Shown: in pieces, positions 39,049-49,900 of the stretch
How positions within the stretch are numbered: position 1 is the first letter of the stretch
How the letters are laid out: each line of letters begins with the position of its first letter
NCBI RefSeq assembly: GCF_001544475.1
Contig: NZ_FCNW02000006.1
Coordinates: forward strand, 171,918-235,917
Source: Caballeronia humi
Lineage (GTDB): Bacteria; Pseudomonadota; Gammaproteobacteria; Burkholderiales; Burkholderiaceae
Direction: 5' to 3'
DNA length: 64,000 bases
Made by a program: the position numbers and the translations under genes
Notes under the pieces: generated by a model
Databases searched by the model: none
Told to the model about the DNA's origin: nothing
What the model saw: only the letters and a program-made list of their open reading frames with translations

Positions 39049-39849
39049 ATGCCGCTCCTCACCGTCGCCGCTATCGCACTCGCCGCGCTTCTCGCGGTGT
39101 TCGCAGCCGTCTGGGCCTGGCAACTTCGCTCTCGCAATGCCGGCATGATCGACCCGATCTGGGCGTTCTCGCTCGGCGGCGTCGCCGTGCTGTACGCGGC
39201 CCTGGCGAACGGCGACCCACACACACGCCTGATAGTAGGAATCGGCGGGATAGTGTGGGGCGCGCGGCTCGGCGCGCACCTGTGGCGGCGGAATTCAGGC
39301 CACGCCGAAGACCCGCGCTATCGGAAATTGCGCGACAAGTGGGGCGAAGTGGCGAACCGCAACATGTTCCTGTTCTTCCTGCTGCAAGTCGTGATTTCGA
39401 TGCTGCTTTCCATCGCTTTCCTGATCCCCGCCTATCGCGCGACGCCGCCCGCACCCGCGTGGGTCGCGCTGGCGACGTTGATCTGGGCAGCATCGATCGC
39501 AGGCGAAGCCCTCGCCGACCGCCAGTTACGAGACTTCAAAGCCGATCCGGAGAACCACGGACAGGTCTGCCGTGCTGGCCTCTGGCGCTATTCGCGGCAC
39601 CCGAACTACTTCTTCGAATGCGTGCACTGGGTCGCGTACATTCCGCTGGCAGTTGGGTCAGGCCCGGGCGGCGCGGGTGCGTGGTTCTGGGCGATGCTCC
39701 TGCCGCCCGTTCTGATGGCGTGGCTCCTCATGCGCGTCTCCGGCGTGCCGATGGTCGAAGCCGAATCGGCGAAAAAGCGCGCGGGCTACGCCGACTACAT
39801 GCGCACGACTAGCGCGCTGATCCCGTGGCCGCCGCGCCCTCGAACCTGA
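39049..39849 (+). CDS. DUF1295 membrane protein (steroid 5-alpha-reductase-like fold)
   Basis: 266 aa from ATG 39049. Six or more membrane helices, the first at residues 4-24. Family signatures: RNAGMIDPIWAFSLGG, YRKLRDKWG, and the C-terminal GLWRYSRHPNYFFECVHWVA, the motif shared with isoprenylcysteine methyltransferases and 5-alpha-reductases. The substrate is unknown; in many proteobacteria it sits beside cyclopropane-fatty-acid synthase-like genes, as here (7-base gap). A membrane-lipid modification role is inferred from this pairing. Confidence 0.85.
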   Translation: MPLLTVAAIALAALLAVFAAVWAWQLRSRNAGMIDPIWAFSLGGVAVLYAALANGDPHTRLIVGIGGIVWGARLGAHLWRRNSGHAEDPRYRKLRDKWGEVANRNMFLFFLLQVVISMLLSIAFLIPAYRATPPAPAWVALATLIWAASIAGEALADRQLRDFKADPENHGQVCRAGLWRYSRHPNYFFECVHWVAYIPLAVGSGPGGAGAWFWAMLLPPVLMAWLLMRVSGVPMVEAESAKKRAGYADYMRTTSALIPWPPRPRT

Positions 39850-39856
39850 TGAAACC

Positions 39857-40954
39857 ATGAGCGACTTGACCGTCCCCCAACGCGCGGCGCCGGATGGCTG
39901 GCTGATCGACTTGTGCGAACGCGGCCGCATTCCCGATGCGCTCGTGCGCTTCGGCATGCGCCAGTTGCTGAAAAGCCGTCTCGCCGACGAATCCGCCGGC
40001 GACGGCGAAGCCCGCTCGCTGCGCCTGAATCGCCTCGTCGACGAACTGCGCGCGAGCCCGATCGCGATCGACACGCATGCCGCGAACGCGCAGCATTACG
40101 AGCTTCCGGCGGCGTTTTTCCACGCGCATCTGGGGCCGCATCTGAAGTATTCGTGCTGTTTGTATCGAGAGGGCAGCGAGACGCTCGCCGAAGCCGAGCG
40201 CGCGATGTTCGAGGAATATGCCGCGCGCGCCGAACTGGCCGACGGCCAGCGCATCCTCGATCTCGGTTGCGGCTGGGGATCGCTCGCGCTGTGGCTGGCG
40301 GCGCGTTATCCGAATGCGGAGATCGTCGGTCTATCGAATTCGCGCGGGCAGCGTGAGTTCATCGAGGCGCGCGCGGTCGAGCGCGGGCTGTCGAACCTGC
40401 GCGTGCTGACGGGCGATATCGTCGATTTCGAGTTCGGCGGGACGCTCGCAGTCGGCGGATTCGATCGCGTGCTGTCGGTCGAAATGTTCGAGCACATGAA
40501 GAACTACCGGCTCCTGCTGCGGAAAATCGCGGGCTGGATGCGCGTCGACGCCAAACTCTTCGTGCATGTGTTCGCGCACCGGACTTTGGCATATCACTTC
40601 GAGGTGAAGGACGGCCGCGACTGGATGTCGAAATACTTCTTCACCGGCGGGACGATGCCGTCGGAGTCGCTGCTGCTCTATTTTCAGGACGACGTGGCGA
40701 TCGAGCGCCAGTGGTGGGTCAGCGGCACGCACTACGAGCGCACCGCGAACGACTGGCTGAGCAATCTCGACGCGGCGCGCTCGCGCCTGATGCCGCTGTT
40801 CACCGACACCTACGGCCCCGCCGACGCCGCGCGCTGGTTCCAGCGCTGGCGCATGTTCTATATGGCGGTCGCGGAACTGTTCGGCTACGCGGGCGGCGCG
40901 GAGTGGGGCGTCGCGCACTATCTCTTCACGCGACGCCAGACGGCCTTTATCTGA
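39857..40954 (+). CDS. SAM-dependent methyltransferase, cyclopropane-fatty-acid synthase-like
   Basis: 365 aa. CMAS/CFA fold: AQHYELPAAFF lipid/SAM region (about residues 79-89), SAM motif I LDLGCGWGSLALWLA (about 134-148), GLSNSRGQREFIE, and active-site region SVEMFEHMKNY (about 210-220). The C-terminal SGTHYERTANDWL is the catalytic-site segment of the coclaurine-N-methyltransferase-like branch, which differs from classical Cfa. The actual acceptor (membrane lipid or small amine) cannot be decided. It is in an operon with the DUF1295 gene. Its 3' end overlaps the convergent dienelactone hydrolase gene by eight bases. Confidence 0.83.
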   Translation: MSDLTVPQRAAPDGWLIDLCERGRIPDALVRFGMRQLLKSRLADESAGDGEARSLRLNRLVDELRASPIAIDTHAANAQHYELPAAFFHAHLGPHLKYSCCLYREGSETLAEAERAMFEEYAARAELADGQRILDLGCGWGSLALWLAARYPNAEIVGLSNSRGQREFIEARAVERGLSNLRVLTGDIVDFEFGGTLAVGGFDRVLSVEMFEHMKNYRLLLRKIAGWMRVDAKLFVHVFAHRTLAYHFEVKDGRDWMSKYFFTGGTMPSESLLLYFQDDVAIERQWWVSGTHYERTANDWLSNLDAARSRLMPLFTDTYGPADAARWFQRWRMFYMAVAELFGYAGGAEWGVAHYLFTRRQTAFI

Positions 40955-41654
40955 GATGTTCGCCGAGGAACACGAGCGTGCGTCCGTGCGCGAGCGCCGA
41001 TGCCTGCGCGTTGTACGACGCGCGATCGCCGCAATTGAAGCCGTGATCGGCGTTCGGATAGACGTGGACTTCGGCGTCGTTACGGCCGGTGAAGCGCTCG
41101 CGCACCTCGCCGACCGCCGACGGCGGAATGTGCGCGTCGAGTTCGCCGTAGTGGAACTGCATCGGCACCTTGATGCTGTCGGCCTTGTCGAGTTGCGTCT
41201 GGATGCCGCCGCCGTAGTACGCCACGCCCACGTCGATCGCGCCCTGCGCCGCGGCCAGATACGCGAGGCGTCCGCCGAAGCAATAACCGATCGCCGCAAC
41301 CTTGCCGCTCACTTCAGGCAGCGCGCGCAACGCTTGCGCAGCCGCGCCGACGTCGGCGACGGCCTGCTCGACGCCGGTTTTTTGCAGCAGTTCCATCGCT
41401 TTCTGGCGGTCGGCGCCTTCGTAGCCGAGCTCGACGCGCGGTTGCGTGCGCCAGAACACATCGGGCGCGAGCGCAACATAACCATCGGCGGCGTACTGGT
41501 CGGCGACGCTGCGAATGTGCGCGTTCACGCCGAAAATCTCCTGCAGGATGATGACGGCAGGGCCTGTGCCCGTCTTCGGCAGCGCCAGATAGCCTTGGAA
41601 ACTGTCGGTGCCGGCGGGAATGTCGATCCAGCGGGAAGTCACGGTCGTCGTCAC
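40947..41654 (-). CDS. Dienelactone hydrolase family protein
   Basis: 235 aa, alpha/beta hydrolase. Cys nucleophile in AIGYCFGGR (about residue 123), acidic residue in YGELDAHIP (about 173) and His in YPNADHGFN (about 205) form the C-D-H triad. VIILQEIFGVNAHIRS holds the conserved Glu that activates the Cys. Members hydrolyse dienelactones in chlorocatechol breakdown, but many act on other lactones or esters. No aromatic degradation genes are nearby, so the substrate is unknown. Confidence 0.9.
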   Translation of the reverse strand: MTTTVTSRWIDIPAGTDSFQGYLALPKTGTGPAVIILQEIFGVNAHIRSVADQYAADGYVALAPDVFWRTQPRVELGYEGADRQKAMELLQKTGVEQAVADVGAAAQALRALPEVSGKVAAIGYCFGGRLAYLAAAQGAIDVGVAYYGGGIQTQLDKADSIKVPMQFHYGELDAHIPPSAVGEVRERFTGRNDAEVHVYPNADHGFNCGDRASYNAQASALAHGRTLVFLGEHLR

Positions 41655-42241
41655 GTCGTTGCTCCTTATAGTGCGTGAAAGAGGTCAGGCGAGGGAGTGT
41701 GCCACCATTCAACACCCAATGCTGGCGCGGCTCCCGGGCGCTTTCGGACACCTTTCCGCTGCGCCGGAAATCCTCGAAAAGCCAACCAGGCACGATGCTT
41801 GACGGCGCTTCTGAATTAGAGCATCGCTTCTACAAATAAGCTTTTAAAAACAAGGTTATAAAAAACGCGTCCGGCGATTAACGGCGCGCAATCGTAAAAC
41901 TTGAATCGACTCGCCCGCCAAACCATTGCCCACTCGTTCCCGATGCTCGGAAACCCGCATGTACAGGGGCTTTGCGCGGACTCCAGCACATTCCTCAGCG
42001 CTTCTCAACAAGACTTTAATCAGTAGTGACACCACTATCTTAAAAAACTTCCCCAAATTAATTTGACAACCCTACACTTGCGCGCAGTGCGGATGGCGGC
42101 TGCCAAAAACGGCCAGCCGGAAGGACTTGCCAAGTGCATGACGATGCATCCGGCGTGGTCGTCCACGGGACTGAGCGATCGTGATGAAAGACGGGGCACA
42201 GGGCGATTACGTTGTTTTTGGGACCGAAACTGGAGACTTAC
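41655..42241. other. Intergenic region and leader upstream of the binding-protein gene
   Basis: 587 bases. It contains an AT-rich stretch (41825-41875 and 42010-42066) with TTGACA at 42061-42066, but no well-spaced -10. An open frame on the minus strand at 41856-42056 has a hydrophobic start only and no ribosome site. A long untranslated leader for the downstream gene is likely. Confidence 0.4.
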
Positions 42242-43387
42242 ATGAACACCAAGCTTCAAAAATTGTTGCCGATCAGCGCTGCAGCAATGATGTTCGCTGC
42301 GTTGGCAACGACCGCGGCAGCCGACGAAACTGTCAAGATCGGTCACGTTGCACCGCTGACCGGCGGCATTGCTCACTTGGGCAAGGATAACGAAAACGGC
42401 GCGCGGCTCGCAGTCGAAGAAATCAACGCGAAGGGCCTGACGGTCAACGGCCAGAAGGTCACGCTGGTCCTCGACCCGCAAGACGACGCGGCCGACCCGC
42501 GTACCGCCACGCAAGTTGCGCAGAAACTCGTCGACGACAAGGTCGTCGCCGTCATTGGTCACTTGAACTCGGGCACGTCGATCCCGGCATCGAAGATCTA
42601 CAGCGATGCGGGCATCGTTCAGATCTCGCCGTCGGCCACGAACCCGACCTACACGCAGCAAGGCTTCAAGACGACGTACCGCGTCGTTGCGACCGATGCG
42701 CAGCAGGGTCCGGCGCTCGCCAACTACGCCGCGAAGCAGTTGAAGATCAAGAGCGTCGCGATCGTCGACGACTCGACGGCTTACGGCCAGGGTCTTGCCA
42801 ACGAGTTCGAGAAGACTGCCAAGTCGCTCGGCCTGAAGGTGATCTCGCATGACGCGACGAACGACAAGGCTGTCGACTTCCGCGCGATTCTGACGAAGAT
42901 CAAGGGCGAAAACCCGGATGCCGTGATGTTCGGCGGCATGGACGCGACGGGCGGCCCGTTCGCCAAGCAGGCTAAGCAGCTCGGCCTGCGCGCCAAGGTG
43001 CTGGCCGGCGACGGCGTCTGTACCGAAAAGCTGGCCGACTTGGCCGGCGACGCGACCGACAACGTCGTGTGCTCGGAAGCCGGCATGGCGCTTGAGAAGA
43101 TGGAAGGCGGCGCGGCGTTCGCGGAGAAGTACAAGAAGCGTTTTGGCCAGCCGATCCAGATCTACGCGCCGTTCACGTATGACGCGGTGTACATCGTCGC
43201 CGACGCGATGAAGCGCGCCAACTCGACCGATCCGGCGAAGATTCTGGCCGCGATGCCGAACACCGACTACAAGGGTGTGATCGGCCAGACGACCTTCGAT
43301 TCGAAGGGCGACCTGAAGCACGGCGTGATCTCGCTGTACGACTACAAGAAGGGCAAGAAGACGCTGCTCGACGTGGTCAAGATGTAA
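42242..43387 (+). CDS. Branched-chain amino acid ABC transporter substrate-binding protein (LivK-like)
   Basis: 381 aa from ATG 42242 with GGAG nine bases upstream. Signal peptide of about 26 residues (MNTKLQKLLPISAAAMMFAA, cleaved near ATTAAADE). The mature protein is a type I periplasmic binding protein: VKIGHVAPLTGGIAHLGKDN, then VVAVIGHLNSGTSIPASKIY with the Ser/Thr residues that bind the amino-acid backbone, and GLKVISHDATNDKAVDF. No permease or ATPase genes follow, so this is an orphan receptor for a shared Liv transporter. A terminator follows at 43430. Lower GC wobble suggests high expression. Confidence 0.9.
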   Translation: MNTKLQKLLPISAAAMMFAALATTAAADETVKIGHVAPLTGGIAHLGKDNENGARLAVEEINAKGLTVNGQKVTLVLDPQDDAADPRTATQVAQKLVDDKVVAVIGHLNSGTSIPASKIYSDAGIVQISPSATNPTYTQQGFKTTYRVVATDAQQGPALANYAAKQLKIKSVAIVDDSTAYGQGLANEFEKTAKSLGLKVISHDATNDKAVDFRAILTKIKGENPDAVMFGGMDATGGPFAKQAKQLGLRAKVLAGDGVCTEKLADLAGDATDNVVCSEAGMALEKMEGGAAFAEKYKKRFGQPIQIYAPFTYDAVYIVADAMKRANSTDPAKILAAMPNTDYKGVIGQTTFDSKGDLKHGVISLYDYKKGKKTLLDVVKM

Positions 43388-43429
43388 ATTCGCGATGGGC
43401 GGTTTCTTGCGGAACCGCCTTCGTGGATG

Positions 43430-43461
43430 AAAAAAGCACGCGGAATCGCGTGCTTTTTTTT
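43430..43461 (+). terminator. Rho-independent terminator after the LivK-like gene
   Basis: AAAAAGCACGCG (43431-43442), loop GAAT, CGCGTGCTTTTT (43447-43458), continuing into a T-run. The A-run on the left arm makes it bidirectional. A separate hairpin GGCGGTTTC/GAAACCGCC-like lies at 43398-43420 before it. Confidence 0.9.
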
Positions 43462-43477
43462 GGGCTGGTGGGTTGGG

Positions 43478-45123
<1,646 letters not shown>

Positions 45124-45283
45124 GAAAAGGCTCTTTTGAAGGGGAATCGCGACAGCTTAAAGCGAATGCGCGGAGCTTTCGATTCTATCGAACGGCCTAG
45201 AGACATGCTCGCGCGTGGTGCATTAAGATCGATCGGTGCCTGACGCCAAGCGCGGACGGCACAACGCACAGGAGAACCAAGCC

Positions 45284-45949
45284 GTGAACATTCCGCCGCA
45301 AGCGCCGCTCCATCTGCTGCACCGGGTGCCGGACGGCACGCTCGCCACGCATTCACGCGAGCCGCGCGGCTTCCCGTATCCGACCGCGCTGCCGTTCGCG
45401 CCGACCGCGCGCCATCTGCCGATGCTGCTCATCAGCCATCTCGCCGAGCACACGCGCAACCTGCAGGCGGATGCGCGCGCGGGCTTTCTCGTCGCGCACG
45501 CCGTGGACGGCAGCGTCCTCGAAGGTCAGCGGCTCACGATGCTCGGCTCGTTCGCGCCTGCGTCGCCCGAAGACGCGCCGGCTTTCGCGCGCCGCTATCT
45601 GCGCTATCACCCGGACGCGGGGCGCTATCTCGAATTAGGCGATTTCACCCTTTGGACGATGTCGCTGGAACGCATGCGGTTTATCGGCGGATTCGGCGCG
45701 ATGGGCTGGCTCGATGCCGAAGCACTCGATCCGCTCGAACCGGTATCGACGAATGAGGAGTCGCAGCTTTGTGCCTTTTTTGATGATTTTGAACGGCGCC
45801 AGCCGACACTCGATTTATTGGGCGTCGACCGTTATGGATGCGATTTCCGGCAGAACGGACGTCGCAATCGTTTTACATTCGATAAGCCGAAACTTTCCTT
45901 TACCGATCTGAAAGCCGCTTTGTTCGACTGGATAGAGCGGCATCGCTAA
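45284..45949 (+). CDS. HugZ-like / pyridoxamine-phosphate-oxidase-fold protein
   Basis: 221 aa from GTG 45284, with AGGAGA about nine bases upstream. The split-barrel FMN-binding-like domain spans about residues 10-150 (GTLATHSREPRGFPYPTALP; LPMLLISHLAEHTRNLQAD; GQRLTMLGSFAP). The C-terminal domain resembles DUF2470 (VDRYGCDFRQNGRRNRFTF). Members bind haem or FMN; HugZ degrades haem. Haem-iron use would fit the Fur-like sites elsewhere in the window, but there is no Fur box here. Family call is good, activity inferred. Confidence 0.8.
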   Translation: MNIPPQAPLHLLHRVPDGTLATHSREPRGFPYPTALPFAPTARHLPMLLISHLAEHTRNLQADARAGFLVAHAVDGSVLEGQRLTMLGSFAPASPEDAPAFARRYLRYHPDAGRYLELGDFTLWTMSLERMRFIGGFGAMGWLDAEALDPLEPVSTNEESQLCAFFDDFERRQPTLDLLGVDRYGCDFRQNGRRNRFTFDKPKLSFTDLKAALFDWIERHR

Positions 45950-46344
45950 CATTACTTAAAATTTCATCGCGCGGCGAGAAACGATTCGACCCGATATATT
46001 TGCCGGCGTAACAATCGGTTGAACTCGGGTTGAACTCGGGTTGAACATGGGAAGGTCTAGGTGGAACTCTCATCCTATGAAACTTTGCTCACTTGGGTTT
46101 TGACTCAATTTCATTTGGCGGGAACTTGGAAGCATCCTGGCTATTGCGAATAGCGAACGCCACACGCCATGGTTCACTCTGCATCAATTGTTACGAACTA
46201 AATCTGAAAAACCGATTTTTAGTGTCCGCGCCAACATGCATATCTAATTCGATCTGTGTTAATCTGCGTTCCAATCCGAGGCCACACCAATAATTGGAAG
46301 CGAGCACACGACTCGCCTGTTTAGCAAACCACAAGGGAAATACC
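45950..46344. other. AT-richer intergenic region upstream of the H-NS gene
   Basis: 395 bases, clearly lower in GC than the genes. It contains a short direct repeat, GTTGAACTCGG three times at 46018-46046 (last copy partial). H-NS family genes are commonly autoregulated through such AT-rich leaders. No gene supported. Confidence 0.45.
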
Positions 46345-46647
46345 ATGTCTTCATACAAGGAACTCCTCGCTCAGCGCGAGAATCTGGAACGACAGATTGA
46401 AGAGGCCAAGTCGCGGGAATATGCCGAAGTACTTAATGAGATCAAGCAGAAAATGGCTGATTATGGCATCACTCTCCAGGAACTGGCTGGCGGTCGAAGC
46501 GGCAAGAGTGCCAAAACCACGCGTGCACGCGCGGGCGTCGCCCCGAAGTACCGCGACCCGGAAAGCGGCAGCACGTGGTCTGGGCGGGGCAAGCCGCCGA
46601 AGTGGATCGCAGGACAGGAACGCGATAACTTCCTGATCCAGAAGTAA
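46345..46647 (+). CDS. H-NS family nucleoid-associated protein
   Basis: 100 aa with AAGGGA upstream of ATG 46345. The N-terminal coiled coil for oligomerisation (about residues 4-40, QRENLERQIEEAKSREYAEV) joins a basic linker to the C-terminal DNA-binding core PKYRDPESGSTWSGRGKPPK. The GRGKPPKW segment is the AT-hook-like signature of H-NS/BpH3. It silences AT-rich foreign DNA. Burkholderiaceae have several copies per genome. A terminator follows 18 bases later. Confidence 0.95.
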   Translation: MSSYKELLAQRENLERQIEEAKSREYAEVLNEIKQKMADYGITLQELAGGRSGKSAKTTRARAGVAPKYRDPESGSTWSGRGKPPKWIAGQERDNFLIQK

Positions 46648-46665
46648 TCGAGCCAGTGCCCAACG

Positions 46666-46692
46666 AGCCGCGCCATATAGCGCGGCTTTTTT
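46666..46692 (+). terminator. Rho-independent terminator of the H-NS gene
   Basis: AGCCGCGC 46666-46673 pairs with GCGCGGCT 46680-46687 around a 6-nt loop, followed by a T-run. Confidence 0.92.
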
Positions 46693-46860
46693 GTTTTGGT
46701 GCGCCCGGTTTATCGTGTGGACGGGTGCGCTCGGTCGGAAAAATGAGAACGCGTCCTGTTCCAATAACTCGATGATTTCTAAGGGTAATTTGTTGACTCA
46801 GGCAGCGATCCGGTCGCGCGCTTGGTAATATAAGGCATTGGAATTAGTAAGAGCTATCTT

Positions 46861-48048
46861 ATGTCGCTCTATGTTCCGCGGCCGGCGGAAAAACGGGAAA
46901 TCGCGCGCAAGACAACGTACACGAGTATCGCGCTGAACGCGGTTTTGATGACGGCGCAGGTTCTTGTCGGAATATTCGCGCACTCTCAGGCGCTGATCGC
47001 CGACGGTATTCACTCGCTCGCCGATTTAGTCTCCGATTTTGTCGTCCTGATCGCAAACCGGCGCGGTGCCGCCGCCCCCGACGTCGACCATAACTACGGT
47101 CACAATCGATATGAAACCGTTGCTTCATTATTTCTCGGCGGATTGTTGATCGCAGTGGGCGTCGGGATGTTATGGCGAGCCGGGGAACGCATTGCGAATC
47201 TTCAGGATATTCCGCCTGTCCATTCGAGCGCGCTTATCGTGGCGCTCGTCGTACTTGTTTCGAAGGAAGCGCTATTTCGATACATGTTGCGCGCCGCCCA
47301 GCGCGTTCGATCCGCAATGCTGATCGCCAATGCATGGCACGCGCGATCCGATGCCGCATCTTCACTCGTTGTCGCGCTGGGGATTATCGGGAATATGGCG
47401 GGGTTTCAGGTGCTCGATCCGATCGCGGCCGCGATCGTCGGTTTCATGGTCGGGAAAATGGGCTGGAGTTTCGGCTGGGATGCGCTGCAGGACTTGTCGG
47501 ACCGCGCACTCGATCAGGCTACCGCCGACGATTTACGCGCGGCCGTATTGAGCACGCCGGGCGTGCGCGAGGTGCATGAATTGCGCACGCGCAAAATGGG
47601 CGATCTCGCCATCGTCGACGCGCATATTCTCGTCGATCCGCTGATTTCGGTTTCGGAGGGGCATTACATCGCGGAATCGGCGCGGGCGGCATTGCTGAAA
47701 GATGCGCGTGTCGTCGATGCGCTGATCCACGTCGATCCCGAAAATGACGCCGATCATCCGCCGCCCCGCCATCTGCCGACGCGGACAACGGTCCAGGACG
47801 CCGTGCGAACCGCGTTGAGCGCGCAGAACCTCGCCTGCGATACGCTGAATCTGCATTACCTGAGCCGCGGCTTCGACGTCGACGTGCTGCTGCCGGCGGT
47901 ATCGAGCGTGGAGGAACTGGCGCAGTCGCAGGAGCGCCTCGCACAGGTCGATTTCGACGCTTTGAAGCGTCGTCTGGGCGCGCGCGAGATCCGCATTGCA
48001 CGCGCGATCAAAACGCCCACGACGCAAACCGCGGCCGAGCCGCGCTAG
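46861..48048 (+). CDS. Cation diffusion facilitator (CDF) metal transporter
   Basis: 395 aa. Inner-membrane proton/metal antiporter exporting Zn, Fe, Mn or Co. Metal site residues in TM2 (ALIADGIHSLADLVSDF, residues 41-57) and TM5 (NAWHARSDAASSL) are the paired HxxxD/DxxxD motifs of CDF proteins. Six helices are followed by a cytoplasmic ferredoxin-like domain (about 215-290), and here an extra C-terminal extension of about 100 residues (RTTVQDAVRTALSAQNLACD) that looks like a second such domain. Metal specificity is not readable. It is convergent with the Lrp gene, three bases apart. Confidence 0.9.
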   Translation: MSLYVPRPAEKREIARKTTYTSIALNAVLMTAQVLVGIFAHSQALIADGIHSLADLVSDFVVLIANRRGAAAPDVDHNYGHNRYETVASLFLGGLLIAVGVGMLWRAGERIANLQDIPPVHSSALIVALVVLVSKEALFRYMLRAAQRVRSAMLIANAWHARSDAASSLVVALGIIGNMAGFQVLDPIAAAIVGFMVGKMGWSFGWDALQDLSDRALDQATADDLRAAVLSTPGVREVHELRTRKMGDLAIVDAHILVDPLISVSEGHYIAESARAALLKDARVVDALIHVDPENDADHPPPRHLPTRTTVQDAVRTALSAQNLACDTLNLHYLSRGFDVDVLLPAVSSVEELAQSQERLAQVDFDALKRRLGAREIRIARAIKTPTTQTAAEPR

Positions 48049-48051
48049 AAA

Positions 48052-48510
48052 TTACAACGGCAGTTGCGTATCGAATTTGATCTCGCGCAGCACGACGCTC
48101 GTGCGCACTTGCGCGACGGCCGGAATCTTGAAGATGCGATCGTGAAGGAAGGCGTCGTAAGCCTTGATGTCAGGCGCGACGATTTTCAGGATGTAGTCGG
48201 ATTCGCCGGTCGTGCTGTAGCACTCGGTGACTTCGGGGCACGTCGCGATCTCGCGTTCGAATTGCTCGACGCCGCCTTCGGTGTGCCGCGTGAGGTGAAT
48301 ATGCGCGAGCGCGCAGACATGCAGGCCGAGCTTTTCGCGATCAAGGAGCGCCGTATAGCGCTGAATCACGCCGGACTGCTCCATGTCCTTGATGCGCCGC
48401 CAGCACGGCGTGCTCGACAGCCCGACCTGATCTGAGATTTCCTGAACGGAACGGCGTGCGTCCAGTTGCAGGAGACGCAGGATTTTTTGTGAGAACGTAT
48501 CGAGAGTCAA
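48052..48510 (-). CDS. Lrp/AsnC family transcriptional regulator
   Basis: 152 aa. N-terminal helix-turn-helix (ILRLLQLDARRSVQEISDQV, SSTPCWRRIKDMEQSGVIQR) followed by the RAM ligand domain (about residues 65-145; EVTECYSTTGESDYILKIV). Typical length. It senses amino acids and forms octamers. Its target is unknown; the flanking genes are not amino-acid genes. It is a single gene. Confidence 0.93.
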   Translation of the reverse strand: MTLDTFSQKILRLLQLDARRSVQEISDQVGLSSTPCWRRIKDMEQSGVIQRYTALLDREKLGLHVCALAHIHLTRHTEGGVEQFEREIATCPEVTECYSTTGESDYILKIVAPDIKAYDAFLHDRIFKIPAVAQVRTSVVLREIKFDTQLPL

Positions 48511-48611
48511 CTGCGCCTCCGTGTGGTCGCGACCTGACTCTCATGGTAGAGGCGCCGGAAAATAAAGGCAATGCGGAGCGCCCGAACTGAGGGAGATTCC
48601 CTAACTCACCG

Positions 48612-49259
48612 TCAAGACTGCGCGGTTTTACCTTCCGGATTTGTCTGACTTGCACTGTCGGAGGAAGCGTCGGTTTTGCCGGCGATCGGTCCCGACGCCC
48701 GCAGTTCGGCGAGCATGTTGCAAAAGAGCGCGCCTTGCTCGATGGCGTCATCCAGCGCGACGTGCGTGTGCGGCAATTCATCGAACCAGTGCTTGGGCAG
48801 ACGCGGTTTGATCGCCTTGCGATAGGGCAGGCCGGTCATCGCGAAGGCGAGCGTCTTGATGTCGAGCGCCGACCACGAAAACGGGCAGCGCTCGGCGAAC
48901 TTCATCATGTACCAGAACATATAGGTGAAGTCGAAACCCGCCGGATACGCGACGAACACGGGCTTGCCAGGCAGCGCCTCCACCCATTCGACATAGGCGC
49001 GCAATGCCGTCTCGGGCGTTTGCAAGTCGGTGCGGCAGGCGGCCCAGGCTTCGGGCTGCGTCTTCCACCACGCCGCCTGCACGGGATGAGGCGCGGCGCC
49101 CTCGAGCGTCTCCAGATTCGCCGAGAACGTGCCGATCAGTTCCTTCTCCGCCGTGTAGGCAGCCGACGCGAAACTCAGCATCGAATGCGGGCCGGGGATG
49201 GGGCCGTCCGCCTCGATGTCGGTGCTCACATAGATTTCGGGAATTGCGTTGGTGGTCAT
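48612..49259 (-). CDS. DEDD-superfamily 3'-5' exonuclease
   Basis: 215 aa from ATG 49257-49259, which overlaps the upstream gene's stop as ATGA. Acidic motif I is VSTDIEADG (residues 11-19), motif II lies in the [16 protein letters not shown] segment, and motif III in [11 protein letters not shown]. This is an RNase T/DnaQ-like fold, probably a 3'-5' exoribonuclease. The last 30 residues are Ser/Thr-rich and disordered. It is translationally coupled to the metallo-hydrolase gene. Confidence 0.8.
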   Translation of the reverse strand: MTTNAIPEIYVSTDIEADGPIPGPHSMLSFASAAYTAEKELIGTFSANLETLEGAAPHPVQAAWWKTQPEAWAACRTDLQTPETALRAYVEWVEALPGKPVFVAYPAGFDFTYMFWYMMKFAERCPFSWSALDIKTLAFAMTGLPYRKAIKPRLPKHWFDELPHTHVALDDAIEQGALFCNMLAELRASGPIAGKTDASSDSASQTNPEGKTAQS

Positions 49260-49900
49260 GCGGGGACTCCGTCGCCGACGTAGGGATTGGTGCGGCGCTC
49301 GTCGCCGAACGTCGATGCGGGGCCGTGTCCGGGCACGAACGTGACATCGTCGCCGAGCGGCCACAGTTTTTCGCGGATCGCGCGGATCAGATCGGCGTGA
49401 TTGCCGCGCGGAAAATCGGTGCGGCCGATTGATCCGGCGAACAGCACGTCGCCGACGAACGCCACCCGATGCGCACGGCTGAAAAAGATCACATGGCCGG
49501 GCGTGTGGCCGGGGCAGTGGTAGACCTCGAACGTTTCGTCGCCGAATTCGACGGATTCGCCATCTTCGAGCCAGCGCTCCGGCGTGAACGCCTGCGCACC
49601 GGAAAAACCGAAGCGTTGCATCTGCTCGGGCAACTGGTCGATCCAGAAGGCGTCATCGCGATGCGGGCCCTCGATCTTCACACCATAGTGGTCCGCGAGC
49701 GCCTTCGCGCCGCCGCAGTGATCGAGATGCCCGTGCGTGAGCAGAATCTTTTCGACGCTCACGCCTTGCCGCTCGACCTCGCCAGTGATCCGTTCGATAT
49801 CGCCGCCCGGATCGACGACGACGGCGCGCCGCGTCGATTCGCACACGACGATAGAACAATTCTGCTGAAACGGCGTCACGGGGATCAGGGTCACTTTCAT
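49256..49900 (-). CDS. MBL-fold metallo-hydrolase (YcbL/GloB-like)
   Basis: 214 aa from ATG 49898-49900. Zn-binding motif [11 protein letters not shown] (HxHxDH) near residues 56-66, second-metal residues in [15 protein letters not shown] [11 protein letters not shown] and the C-terminal FVPGHGPAS. The single-domain form without the glyoxalase II C-terminal helical domain matches YcbL-type hydrolases, which act weakly on S-lactoylglutathione. The reading frame stays open to 50026, but [16 protein letters not shown] is the conserved family start. Confidence 0.88.
   Translation of the reverse strand: MKVTLIPVTPFQQNCSIVVCESTRRAVVVDPGGDIERITGEVERQGVSVEKILLTHGHLDHCGGAKALADHYGVKIEGPHRDDAFWIDQLPEQMQRFGFSGAQAFTPERWLEDGESVEFGDETFEVYHCPGHTPGHVIFFSRAHRVAFVGDVLFAGSIGRTDFPRGNHADLIRAIREKLWPLGDDVTFVPGHGPASTFGDERRTNPYVGDGVPA

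Noticed and set aside
41856..42056. 66-codon minus-strand ORF with a hydrophobic start
   Set aside because: No Shine-Dalgarno sequence, and the second half has no protein-like pattern; it lies in the leader of the binding-protein gene.
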